The translations under genes were made by a program, and so were the position numbers. A stretch of DNA of 64,000 bases, taken from Photobacterium sanguinicancri (lineage in GTDB: Bacteria; Pseudomonadota; Gammaproteobacteria; Enterobacterales; Vibrionaceae). A model generated the notes under the pieces. That model was not told where the DNA came from and ran no database searches. It saw nothing but the letters and a program-made list of their open reading frames with translations. The first letter of the stretch is position 1; the number at the start of each line of letters is the position of its first letter. Where the stretch lies: assembly GCF_024346675.1 (NCBI RefSeq), contig NZ_AP024851.1, positions 558,001-622,000 of the forward strand. Direction: 5' to 3'. This document shows positions 16,152-23,215 of the stretch, piece after piece.

Positions 16152-18178
16152 TGCGAAATAAATTTAGAAATCTTTCGATTCGAAGAAAGATGACGCTACC
16201 TGTTAGTTTTATTTTAGTCTTAATGTTTTGTGCCTTCAGCTTGTTTAGCGTTTTTTCAATCATTAATACAGAGCAAGATAACTTGCTAGCACGCTCAGTT
16301 ATTTTAGGCAAAGGCGTAGCGATAAACTTAAAAGCGGCATTACTGTTTGATGATCAGCGAAGTGGTGACGAAATTTTATCGGCTTTTCAGGCTGATAATA
16401 TGGTTAATTTTGTTGATGTAACGAAAGTGGATGGTAGTGTTTTTGCGAGTTACCGTTCTTTTGATGAACAGAATGAATGTCCCCATATTGAGGATAACTT
16501 TTTGTTACTGGGCAAAACACACATCGATCACTCTTTTTCCTCTAATTTCCTCTACGTCTCAATTCCCGTGACGGTAGCTGAAATGAATGTCGCGACAATG
16601 GAGATCTGTACTTCTTTAGATGAATTACATCAAGCCAAAAATGACATGCTGAAGTTTTGTTTACTCTTACTTGTACCTGTATTTTTTCTTCGTTACTTCT
16701 TACTGAAACAATTACAAGTATGGGTGATTAATCCTGTTGAAAGTTTGAGTTTCGCTATGCAAAGCCTGACTAAAATTAGGCTTCTTAAACAACGGCCTGT
16801 TGCTCACGGTGATGATGAAATTGGCAGTTTGGTCAAATGTTTTAATGAGATGTTAGATAATTTAGATGAGCGAGATAAGCAAATATCAGCATCTATTGAG
16901 CAAGTAGCTAGCGAAAAATCTTTTGCTGATGATGTCATTTCGACAGTGCAACATGCTTTATTGGTGCTTGATAATCAAGGTCGTATTCTTCTTGCGAACA
17001 GTGCATGTGATGGTGTTTTTGGTTGTGTTGTAGGTGATATTCGCGGCTTAACATTACGTACTATTTTGACTGAACGATTTTGGGTGTTACATGACGAAAC
17101 ACTGAAAAAGATATTGGAGACTGATTGTGAGTCTTTTGATGAAATTATTAAAGCGCTTGATTTACAAGGTTCCCCACGCTATTACAGCGTAAAGGCTCGT
17201 GCATTAGTAGAAAGAAATCAAGTTCTTATTGCTATTGAGGATGTAACTCAAAAATATTTAGCAGAGAAACAACAGCGTTTGGCAGCCCGTATCTTCGAGC
17301 AGAGCCGTGAAGGTATTATTGTCATTGATTATGAGGGCTGCATCCTTATGGTTAACTCGGCATTGTCGTCCATCATGGGGTATGAGGCTGACGAATTGAT
17401 GGGGGCGCATATTAATGACTTCCTCGAAATTAAATATATCTATCAGATCCATCAAACTATTGAAGGCGCTGGCGGACGCTGGCGCGGTGAAATTTCAGAA
17501 AAACATAAAAATGGAACAATGATCCCGCTGGAGGTTAGAGCTAATGTTATCAATGGCAGCAAGGATGAAAGCGCACAAATCGTGATGTCGATAACAGATC
17601 TTAGCCATAAAAAAGAATTAGAACAGCTTGAATACCTTGCCCATCATGATGCTTTAACTGGACTGGCGAACCGAAAACGCTTATTTGATGTATTAGAACA
17701 AAAGATGCAGGGCTATTTGGAGAACCAGATAAAGTTTGCGGTCTTGTATATAGACTTAGATGGCTTTAAACCTGTGAATGATACCTATGGCCATCACATT
17801 GGTGATGAAGTATTGAAACGTGTTGCGCGACGTATGGAAGGCAGCGTACGTGAAAGCGACTTTGTTGCCCGTTTAGCTGGGGACGAATTTGTGGTTTTAG
17901 TTGATTCCGTTCAGTCACCGGAAGGTGGCATGCTCGCTGCTGAACAGGTCTTTGCCGCAATTAATGCGCCAATGAGCATTGAAGGTAATGCGCTGGAGAT
18001 AGGTGCAAGCATTGGCTTTAGCGTGGTGCATGGTGAGGGACAGGTGTCGATTGAAGAAGTACTTCAAAATGCAGATGCGGCAATGTACCGAGCTAAAGAA
18101 AATAACCAGCATGGTATTGTTTGTTCAAAGCTATGTGAGTGTAAAGATGATAACGGTGCAGCTCTGCCCGAAATTTAG
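16151..18178 (+). CDS. Membrane diguanylate cyclase, CHASE8-like/HAMP/PAS-PAS/GGDEF
   Basis: A 675-residue inner-membrane cyclic-di-GMP synthase. Membrane spans at ~15-37 and ~168-190 flank a periplasmic CHASE8-like sensor (KGVAINLKAALLFDD). A HAMP region, two PAS domains (~260-375 and ~380-490) and a GGDEF domain follow. The active-site motif reads AGDEF (near residue 576), a variant known to be active in some Vibrio cyclases, and the inhibitory I-site RESD lies five residues before it. No EAL domain is present. It is the last gene of the receptor-YfiR-cyclase operon. The sensor is the likely target of the YfiR-like protein. Confidence 0.92.
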   Translation: MRNKFRNLSIRRKMTLPVSFILVLMFCAFSLFSVFSIINTEQDNLLARSVILGKGVAINLKAALLFDDQRSGDEILSAFQADNMVNFVDVTKVDGSVFASYRSFDEQNECPHIEDNFLLLGKTHIDHSFSSNFLYVSIPVTVAEMNVATMEICTSLDELHQAKNDMLKFCLLLLVPVFFLRYFLLKQLQVWVINPVESLSFAMQSLTKIRLLKQRPVAHGDDEIGSLVKCFNEMLDNLDERDKQISASIEQVASEKSFADDVISTVQHALLVLDNQGRILLANSACDGVFGCVVGDIRGLTLRTILTERFWVLHDETLKKILETDCESFDEIIKALDLQGSPRYYSVKARALVERNQVLIAIEDVTQKYLAEKQQRLAARIFEQSREGIIVIDYEGCILMVNSALSSIMGYEADELMGAHINDFLEIKYIYQIHQTIEGAGGRWRGEISEKHKNGTMIPLEVRANVINGSKDESAQIVMSITDLSHKKELEQLEYLAHHDALTGLANRKRLFDVLEQKMQGYLENQIKFAVLYIDLDGFKPVNDTYGHHIGDEVLKRVARRMEGSVRESDFVARLAGDEFVVLVDSVQSPEGGMLAAEQVFAAINAPMSIEGNALEIGASIGFSVVHGEGQVSIEEVLQNADAAMYRAKENNQHGIVCSKLCECKDDNGAALPEI

Positions 18179-18242
18179 AGACCTTATAAAAGGCTAAGAC
18201 GGCTCTTTATGGTTGATCATATGCAATTGGTGTGAATTTTAA

Positions 18243-18300
18243 TTTAAACAAGCCATGTTTGACTACACTATGTATTGCAAGCATGGCTGGACTGTTTAAA
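18243..18300. other. Large hairpin between cyclase operon and small unknown gene
   Basis: TTTAAACAAGCCATG (18243-18257) can pair with CATGGCT (18282-18288) and, after a four-base bulge, TGTTTAAA (18293-18300). This gives 15 base pairs around a 24-base loop. No T tract follows. It could be a leader structure for the gene at 18332 or an mRNA 3' end structure. Confidence 0.4.
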
Positions 18301-18331
18301 TCACAATGGTATCAACTAGGGAGGCGCCATC

Positions 18332-18634
18332 ATGTTAGCTGAAAGTAAGCAGGTCATTTTAACCGGTGACAAAACGCAATGTGCCGATATTAGAATCATA
18401 CCCACAGGGATAATAGAAGTGGATATTCCCAGTGAAGAAAGACACTATGAAGCTGATTTTGCGCAATTGTATTTTTATACTCATACACAGAAAACTGAGT
18501 TGGTGTGTCGTTCAGAGCAAAAAAATGACGTTGTACAGTGGAAATTAGAGATTGCGAACGATGATGCGCGGGAGTTATTAAGCATGATTGAACGCGCAGA
18601 AGATGAATTTGAGCAGCTCATGCGTAGTTTATGA
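18332..18634 (+). CDS. Small unknown cytoplasmic protein
   Basis: A 100-residue protein that I do not recognise. It begins MLAESKQVILTGDKT behind a strong AGGGAGG ribosome site, has no signal or membrane segment, and ends in an acidic helix (RELLSMIERAEDEFEQLMRSL). It is followed by a good terminator. It lies 153 bases after the cyclase gene with a large hairpin between them, so it is probably a separate unit. Confidence 0.7.
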   Translation: MLAESKQVILTGDKTQCADIRIIPTGIIEVDIPSEERHYEADFAQLYFYTHTQKTELVCRSEQKNDVVQWKLEIANDDARELLSMIERAEDEFEQLMRSL

Positions 18635-18674
18635 GGTTTAACTGTTCAAAAATAATGCGTATATGCCCGTTATG

Positions 18675-18700
18675 AAACCCTGTCGATGCAGGGTTTTTTT
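18675..18700 (+). terminator. Intrinsic terminator of the 100-residue gene
   Basis: AAACCCTG (18675-18682) pairs with CAGGGTTT (18689-18696) around TCGATG, within a run of seven Ts to 18700. Confidence 0.85.
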
Positions 18701-18948
18701 GTATCTGCACAGTGCAAATTCGTTTTAGTGAACAATGGTCTCCGGTTGGTACACAATGGCAAGCAAACGATTAGGCAAGCGATTGCTTGTTTCCTACTGT
18801 AAACAGAGTGTTTCTATTGTTTTGTCGGGTTAGCCCTTGTGACATGGACGTTATACTCATAAAATTCAGCTCATAACAATGATATTGCTCAATGACTTCC
18901 GCTGTATTTGCGGTGGAAGCAATTATAATCAGCCAAAAGAAGCCTCAA
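18701..18948. other. Non-coding region before the oxygenase gene
   Basis: About 250 bases without a convincing gene. It contains CAAGCAA (18760-18766) and TTGCTTG (18783-18789) as a 7 bp inverted repeat, with a second CAAGC copy inside it able to form a tighter hairpin. A TATACT -10-like element lies at 18852-18857, with no good -35 at the right distance. Confidence 0.4.
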
Positions 18949-19788
18949 ATGAAACTAGAAGCCGTTGACTATACTGCCGATAATGCTGAACAACTGTTTG
19001 TTGAATCCCTACGTAATACTGGTTTTGGCGTACTTAAAAACCACCCAATTCAGCAAGAGTTAGTAAATTCAATTTACGAAAATTGGTATACGTTTTTTAA
19101 TAATGAAAACAAAACCGATTTTACTTTTAACGTAGAGACACAAGACGGCCTATTCCCAACGGATGTGTCTGAAACGGCGAAAGGGCACGCAAAGAAAGAT
19201 ATCAAAGAGTTTTTCCACTACTACCCATGGGGTCAATGCCCTGAAGCATTACGTGCTGAAATTCAAAACTACTATGAACAGGCAAATGCTTTAGCTGCAG
19301 AGTTACTATCGTGGGTTGAAAAACATGCACCGGATACAGTTTCTAGTACGTTTAGCCAGCCGTTATCCAGCATGATCGAAGACAGTGAACAAACATTACT
19401 TCGCATATTGCATTATCCGCCATTGCAAGGTGACGAAGAGCTTGGTGCAATTCGTGCGGGAGCGCATGAAGACATTAATTTACTCACTGTGCTTCCAGCT
19501 GCTAATGAACCTGGCTTACAAGTATTATCAAAAGAGGGTGATTGGTTAGATGTGCCTTGCGATTTTGGTAATCTGATTATCAACATTGGTGATATGTTAC
19601 AAGAAGCATCAGATGGTTATTTCCCATCGACAACGCATCGAGTGGTTAATCCTGAAGGTTCAGATAAAACCAAGTCACGTATCTCATTGCCTTTATTCTT
19701 GCATCCTAAACCAGAAGTTGTGCTTTCAGAACGTCATACTGCAGGTTCATACCTGACTGAGCGTTTGAAAGAGCTAGGCGTTATTTAA
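18949..19788 (+). CDS. 2-oxoglutarate/Fe(II)-dependent oxygenase, isopenicillin N synthase-like
   Basis: A ~279-residue soluble oxygenase. The N-terminal DIOX_N-like part includes NTGFGVLKNHPI. The jelly-roll core has the iron-binding HxD in GAHEDINLLTVL and the distal His in STTHRVVNP, with the oxoglutarate-binding RxS as SRISLPLF. The ATG at 18949 (MKLEAVDY) is preferred because the 19 preceding codons from 18892 do not look conserved and lack a ribosome site. The substrate is unknown; relatives hydroxylate or oxidise small molecules. The gene stands alone, with a strong terminator after it. Confidence 0.88.
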   Translation: MKLEAVDYTADNAEQLFVESLRNTGFGVLKNHPIQQELVNSIYENWYTFFNNENKTDFTFNVETQDGLFPTDVSETAKGHAKKDIKEFFHYYPWGQCPEALRAEIQNYYEQANALAAELLSWVEKHAPDTVSSTFSQPLSSMIEDSEQTLLRILHYPPLQGDEELGAIRAGAHEDINLLTVLPAANEPGLQVLSKEGDWLDVPCDFGNLIINIGDMLQEASDGYFPSTTHRVVNPEGSDKTKSRISLPLFLHPKPEVVLSERHTAGSYLTERLKELGVI

Positions 19789-19825
19789 GTTTGGCCTAGA
19801 ACCCCCATTCGGGGGTAACAGAGAC

Positions 19826-19873
19826 AAAAACGGCAGTACTGACTATTTATAATGAGTTAGTACTGCCGTTTTT
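19826..19873. terminator. Bidirectional terminator between oxygenase and TetR genes
   Basis: AAAAACGGCAGTACT (19826-19840) pairs perfectly over 15 bp with AGTACTGCCGTTTTT (19859-19873), giving T tracts in both directions between convergent genes. A smaller ACCCCC/GGGGGT hairpin precedes it at 19801-19816. Confidence 0.9.
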
Positions 19874-19900
19874 ATTGAATATTATGATGCAAAATACAGT

Positions 19901-20632
19901 TTATTCTGTGTTTTCGCAGCTCCACTCACACGGCAATTCAATCAGAATATCTTCTAATTTCTCGGGGTGTAGCATTTCTTCAGCTTTGATGTTTAAGCGC
20001 ATCGCCATGTTGCGATTAAATAACTCCCAGTGATTAAGTAAACACTGGGAATAGCTGGCAGCATCATGCTTCCATGTTTCAATCAAAAAGGGCTTTAGGT
20101 TTACAGCTCCGCTGGCAAATATCAACATCTGCCATTTCATTTCCCACACGTTAATTGATGATTCAGGGAAATCTTTATGGAAAGTGTTCACAAGTTGGCT
20201 CACGAAATCTTCAAGTTCACCGTTGCTATCGAAGAAGTAATCCATCAGCTCATCACCTTGTCGGACCCCATCAGTAATGAGTTGGATTGGTTGTTGATGA
20301 ACAAGTTGTTGCGCTAACAGCATAGTGATAAAGCGGTACAAGATGATATTGCTCGGCAAATCTGCAGGTATGCTTTCTTGCAGCTTATACATGTATGACA
20401 GGAAGTAGACGTGTAAGCAGTCGCTAATGTTATGCCAAATCTTTTCTTTACTACCGAAGTGGTGACGGATCAGGCTGTGAGATACGCCCGCACGTTCACT
20501 AATATTTCGTAGTGAAACGCGCTCATATCCCTGTTCACAAAACATTTTTGCGGCAGTTTTCATAATCAGCAGCTTGGTTTCTTCGGCGGCCTGAGCGCTG
20601 CGACGGCCTTGTTTTCTTTCTGTCATCATCAT
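19901..20632 (-). CDS. TetR-family repressor of the adjacent RND efflux operon
   Basis: A ~243-residue TetR regulator. The N-terminal helix-turn-helix reads KMFCEQGYERVSLRNISERAGVSHSLIRHHFGSKEKIW at about residues 30-68, and the C-terminal ligand domain is unusually full length. Three consecutive in-frame ATGs begin the frame. It is transcribed divergently from a tripartite efflux operon, the standard layout of a local repressor. A palindrome overlapping the efflux promoter is its probable operator. The inducer is unknown. Confidence 0.9.
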   Translation of the reverse strand: MMMTERKQGRRSAQAAEETKLLIMKTAAKMFCEQGYERVSLRNISERAGVSHSLIRHHFGSKEKIWHNISDCLHVYFLSYMYKLQESIPADLPSNIILYRFITMLLAQQLVHQQPIQLITDGVRQGDELMDYFFDSNGELEDFVSQLVNTFHKDFPESSINVWEMKWQMLIFASGAVNLKPFLIETWKHDAASYSQCLLNHWELFNRNMAMRLNIKAEEMLHPEKLEDILIELPCEWSCENTE

Positions 20633-20708
20633 ATCTATTTAATTTCCCACATCTTTTTTACCAGAAAATTGTTTGCTAGTCACCCTTGTGCTCACAGAAA
20701 ATCTTTAT

Positions 20709-20769
20709 TGTCCACCTGTAAAATATACTTGATCTTAAGTTAGATCAACCTATACTGCACGTGTGGACA
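20709..20769. promoter_or_regulatory. Efflux promoter with TTGATCT-N6-AGATCAA operator
   Basis: A perfect palindrome with 7-base arms (20729-20735 and 20742-20748) overlaps a promoter made of TTGATC (20729-20734), a 16-base spacer and TATACT (20751-20756), directed at the efflux genes. A second inverted pair, TGTCCAC (20709-20715) and GTGGACA (20763-20769), is centred on the same point within half a base. Binding by the divergent TetR protein is inferred. Confidence 0.6.
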
Positions 20770-20788
20770 GCATATATTAAAGAGAGAA

Positions 20789-21871
20789 ATGCACGTGATA
20801 CAGCATCAGCCTTTTATAACTTCGTTTGCTAAATTAGCCGCTATTACGTTGTTAAGTAGTGTTTTAGTGGGGTGTAATCAGGCAAATTCAGAACCAACAA
20901 AAGATGTGATTAAGTCAGTGAAGCTTTTTGAAGTGCCTGTGAATGCAGCACAAGAAAGCAGTGACTTTCCAGGTCTAGCGGAAGCAGAGCAACGTGCTCA
21001 ATTGTCATTTCAAGTGTCTGGTGAAGTGCAGAGTCTGATGGTTAACGTTGGTCAAAAAGTGGGTAAAGGCCAAGTATTGGCTGTTCTCGACGATAAAGAT
21101 TATCGCCTTGCGTTCGATGCAAAGTTTGCTGAATACGAATTAGCGAAAAGTCAGTTTGAACGTGCCAAGCAACTTTATGCCAAAAAACTTATCAGCACAG
21201 ATCAATTTGACCGTAACGAAACGAGTTATAAAACAGCAACAACAAATATAGAACAAGCGAAAACAGATTTAGAAAATACGCTAATTACAGCCCCATTCGA
21301 TGGTGTTGTTTCCCTTCGTCTTGTTAATCAACATCAGTTTGTTGGCGCTAATCAAACGATATTGAATATTCAAAATGTGGATAGCCTAGATGTCGCTTTT
21401 AATCTTCCGGTAACTTTCGTCGAGAAAGCGGGGTTGAAAGCAATAAAAGTCGCGCCAGTTTGGGTGGTGATGGATAACTTTCCAAATATGCCCATTCATG
21501 CCGAGCTGAAAGAACTTTCAACTCAACCAGATTTGGACACCAATACTTATAGCGCAAAAGTGACGATTCATCGGCCAGATGATTTAAATGTATTGTCGGG
21601 CATGGCTGGGAAGGTTCACTTCGCTAAGCCTAAATCAGTATCAACATTTACTTTACCTGATGGCGCTTGGATCGAAAAACGAGAAAGCACTGGAACGGTT
21701 TGGCAATTTAATCCTGCGACTTCGGTTATTGACGCGCTTGAAGTGGATTTGGATGAAAACGGTAGTGTCACAGACGGTTTACCACAAGGTGCTGTCATTG
21801 TTATCGCAGGTGCGCAAGACCTGTATTCAGGCCAGCAAGTACGCGAATGGACTCGTGAAGGTGGAATTTAA
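20789..21871 (+). CDS. RND efflux periplasmic adaptor lipoprotein 1 (VexI/VmeT-like)
   Basis: A 360-residue membrane-fusion protein. It has a lipoprotein signal with lipobox LVGC (lipidated Cys near residue 29), a split lipoyl domain (SFQVSGEVQSLMVNVGQKVGKGQVLAVLD and later ITAPFDGVVSLRLV), a short alpha-hairpin between them (~105-160), and beta-barrel and membrane-proximal domains. It links the inner-membrane RND pump to an outer-membrane TolC channel. It is the first of two adaptors in the operon, as in V. cholerae VexIJK, V. parahaemolyticus VmeTUV and Pseudomonas TriABC. A ribosome site AAAGAGAG precedes the ATG. Confidence 0.92.
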   Translation: MHVIQHQPFITSFAKLAAITLLSSVLVGCNQANSEPTKDVIKSVKLFEVPVNAAQESSDFPGLAEAEQRAQLSFQVSGEVQSLMVNVGQKVGKGQVLAVLDDKDYRLAFDAKFAEYELAKSQFERAKQLYAKKLISTDQFDRNETSYKTATTNIEQAKTDLENTLITAPFDGVVSLRLVNQHQFVGANQTILNIQNVDSLDVAFNLPVTFVEKAGLKAIKVAPVWVVMDNFPNMPIHAELKELSTQPDLDTNTYSAKVTIHRPDDLNVLSGMAGKVHFAKPKSVSTFTLPDGAWIEKRESTGTVWQFNPATSVIDALEVDLDENGSVTDGLPQGAVIVIAGAQDLYSGQQVREWTREGGI

Positions 21872-21872
21872 C

Positions 21873-22952
21873 ATGCTGAAGAAAATTTCATTTATTGCTC
21901 TGTCTATGCTCTTCTTGCAAGGCTGTCAGGAACCGCCTGTCGTCGCTGAACAAAAAGCATTAGCTGTATCAACATTAACCGTGTCGGAGCCTGTTGAAAG
22001 TCAGTACCGTATTTTTAACGGTCAGGTGGAAGCGGCTGAAAATACACCTTTATCATTTCGTGTTGAAGGTGAGCTTAAAAGTGTATTAGTGAATACAGGC
22101 CATACCGTCAAAAAAGGTCAGTTACTTGCTGAATTAGATGCAAGTAAATTTGAACAGAAGCAACGTGATGCGAGCGTGCAATACGCTTTAGCATCGAAGC
22201 AGTTGGAGCGTGGTCGGGAGCTGTTTTCAAAGAAAATGATTTCGAAGGCGGAGTTTGATGAATTAAACGCAAATCAACGCTTAACGAAAGTGGCATTAGA
22301 TTCTGCTAATGCGCGTCTTAATTACACCCGCTTAACGGCACCATTTGATGGAATGGTTTCATCAACAACAAAAGAATCATTTGAAGCTGTTTCGCCTGGT
22401 GAAGCGGTGCTTAGCCTTTATCAAAACAATAAGGTCTATATCAATATTCCGGTATCAGACAATGTCATTGCCATGATTAATCCAGAGGAAAACAATACTG
22501 CTTATCAACCAATGGCGCAATTTGGATCGGATAAACATGCTTTCCCTGTACGCTATTTTAAGCACAACAGTGAGCTAGAACCACAGACGCAGACATACAG
22601 AGTGTGGTTTGAAATGTCGCAACAAACCCCCGCTATTTTACCGGGTACCAGTGTTGCACTGCGCGTCAACATGGCAGAGGCGGGGTTAAGTACCTTACAA
22701 GGGTATCAACTTCCTATGATTGCTCTGCAAGCTGGTAACCGTAAAGGCCAGTTTTTTGTTTGGAAGCAGCGTGATGGGCTTGCACATAAAGTTGAAGTGG
22801 GTGTTGAGCAAGTTAACAATCAAGGTGTTATTGCAAGTAGTGGCGTTGAATTTGGCGATGTATTGATTACTTCAAGCTTACGTAAATTACGTGAAGGTAT
22901 GCCGACCTCAACCGTTCAACCTCGTACTGCAATCATGGGATCTGCGCAGTGA
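21873..22952 (+). CDS. RND efflux periplasmic adaptor lipoprotein 2 (VexJ/VmeU-like)
   Basis: A 359-residue membrane-fusion protein with lipobox LQGC, a lipoyl half-motif FRVEGELKSVLVNTGHTVKKGQLLAELD, a short hairpin, and LTAPFDGMVSS. The ATG at 21873 follows the first adaptor's stop by one base and starts the lipoprotein signal; the longer open frame upstream is an overlap with adaptor 1. Two different adaptors in one operon imply a hetero-assembled periplasmic ring, as shown for TriABC. Its TGA overlaps the GTG of the next small gene (GTGA). Confidence 0.92.
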   Translation: MLKKISFIALSMLFLQGCQEPPVVAEQKALAVSTLTVSEPVESQYRIFNGQVEAAENTPLSFRVEGELKSVLVNTGHTVKKGQLLAELDASKFEQKQRDASVQYALASKQLERGRELFSKKMISKAEFDELNANQRLTKVALDSANARLNYTRLTAPFDGMVSSTTKESFEAVSPGEAVLSLYQNNKVYINIPVSDNVIAMINPEENNTAYQPMAQFGSDKHAFPVRYFKHNSELEPQTQTYRVWFEMSQQTPAILPGTSVALRVNMAEAGLSTLQGYQLPMIALQAGNRKGQFFVWKQRDGLAHKVEVGVEQVNNQGVIASSGVEFGDVLITSSLRKLREGMPTSTVQPRTAIMGSAQ

Positions 22953-23215
22953 AAATGGCTGTTTTCAGGCATCCGCGCACATTACTGAGATGGAGCTTTG
23001 TGATTCTAGTTACCGTCGTAAGTGTGTGGTTAATTAGTGCGCTGGGACAGTTTCTCGTGTGGCAATTTATTGGTGAACAAGTGCCAGGTATCGAAATTAA
23101 TGTATCGCCAGATAATGCGATGCAAACGTATCAGAGTTCAGAGCGTTTCGCACTTAGCGATGCATTAAACATAGATCTGAATTTAATATCATTAGCTGTG
23201 GAGACAAAACGGTGA
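22949..23215 (+). CDS. Small single-span membrane protein inside the RND operon
   Basis: An 88-residue protein that I do not recognise. An arginine-rich N-terminus (RHPRTLLR) precedes one strong membrane span at ~15-40, and the ~48-residue C-terminal tail should be periplasmic. It is joined to both neighbours by GTGA stop/start overlaps, and a GGGA site lies eight bases before its GTG. An ATG six bases later is an alternative start. The exact coupling argues that it is a genuine pump component or accessory rather than a chance frame. AcrZ is a functional analogue to consider, but there is no visible sequence similarity. Confidence 0.75.
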   Translation: MKMAVFRHPRTLLRWSFVILVTVVSVWLISALGQFLVWQFIGEQVPGIEINVSPDNAMQTYQSSERFALSDALNIDLNLISLAVETKR

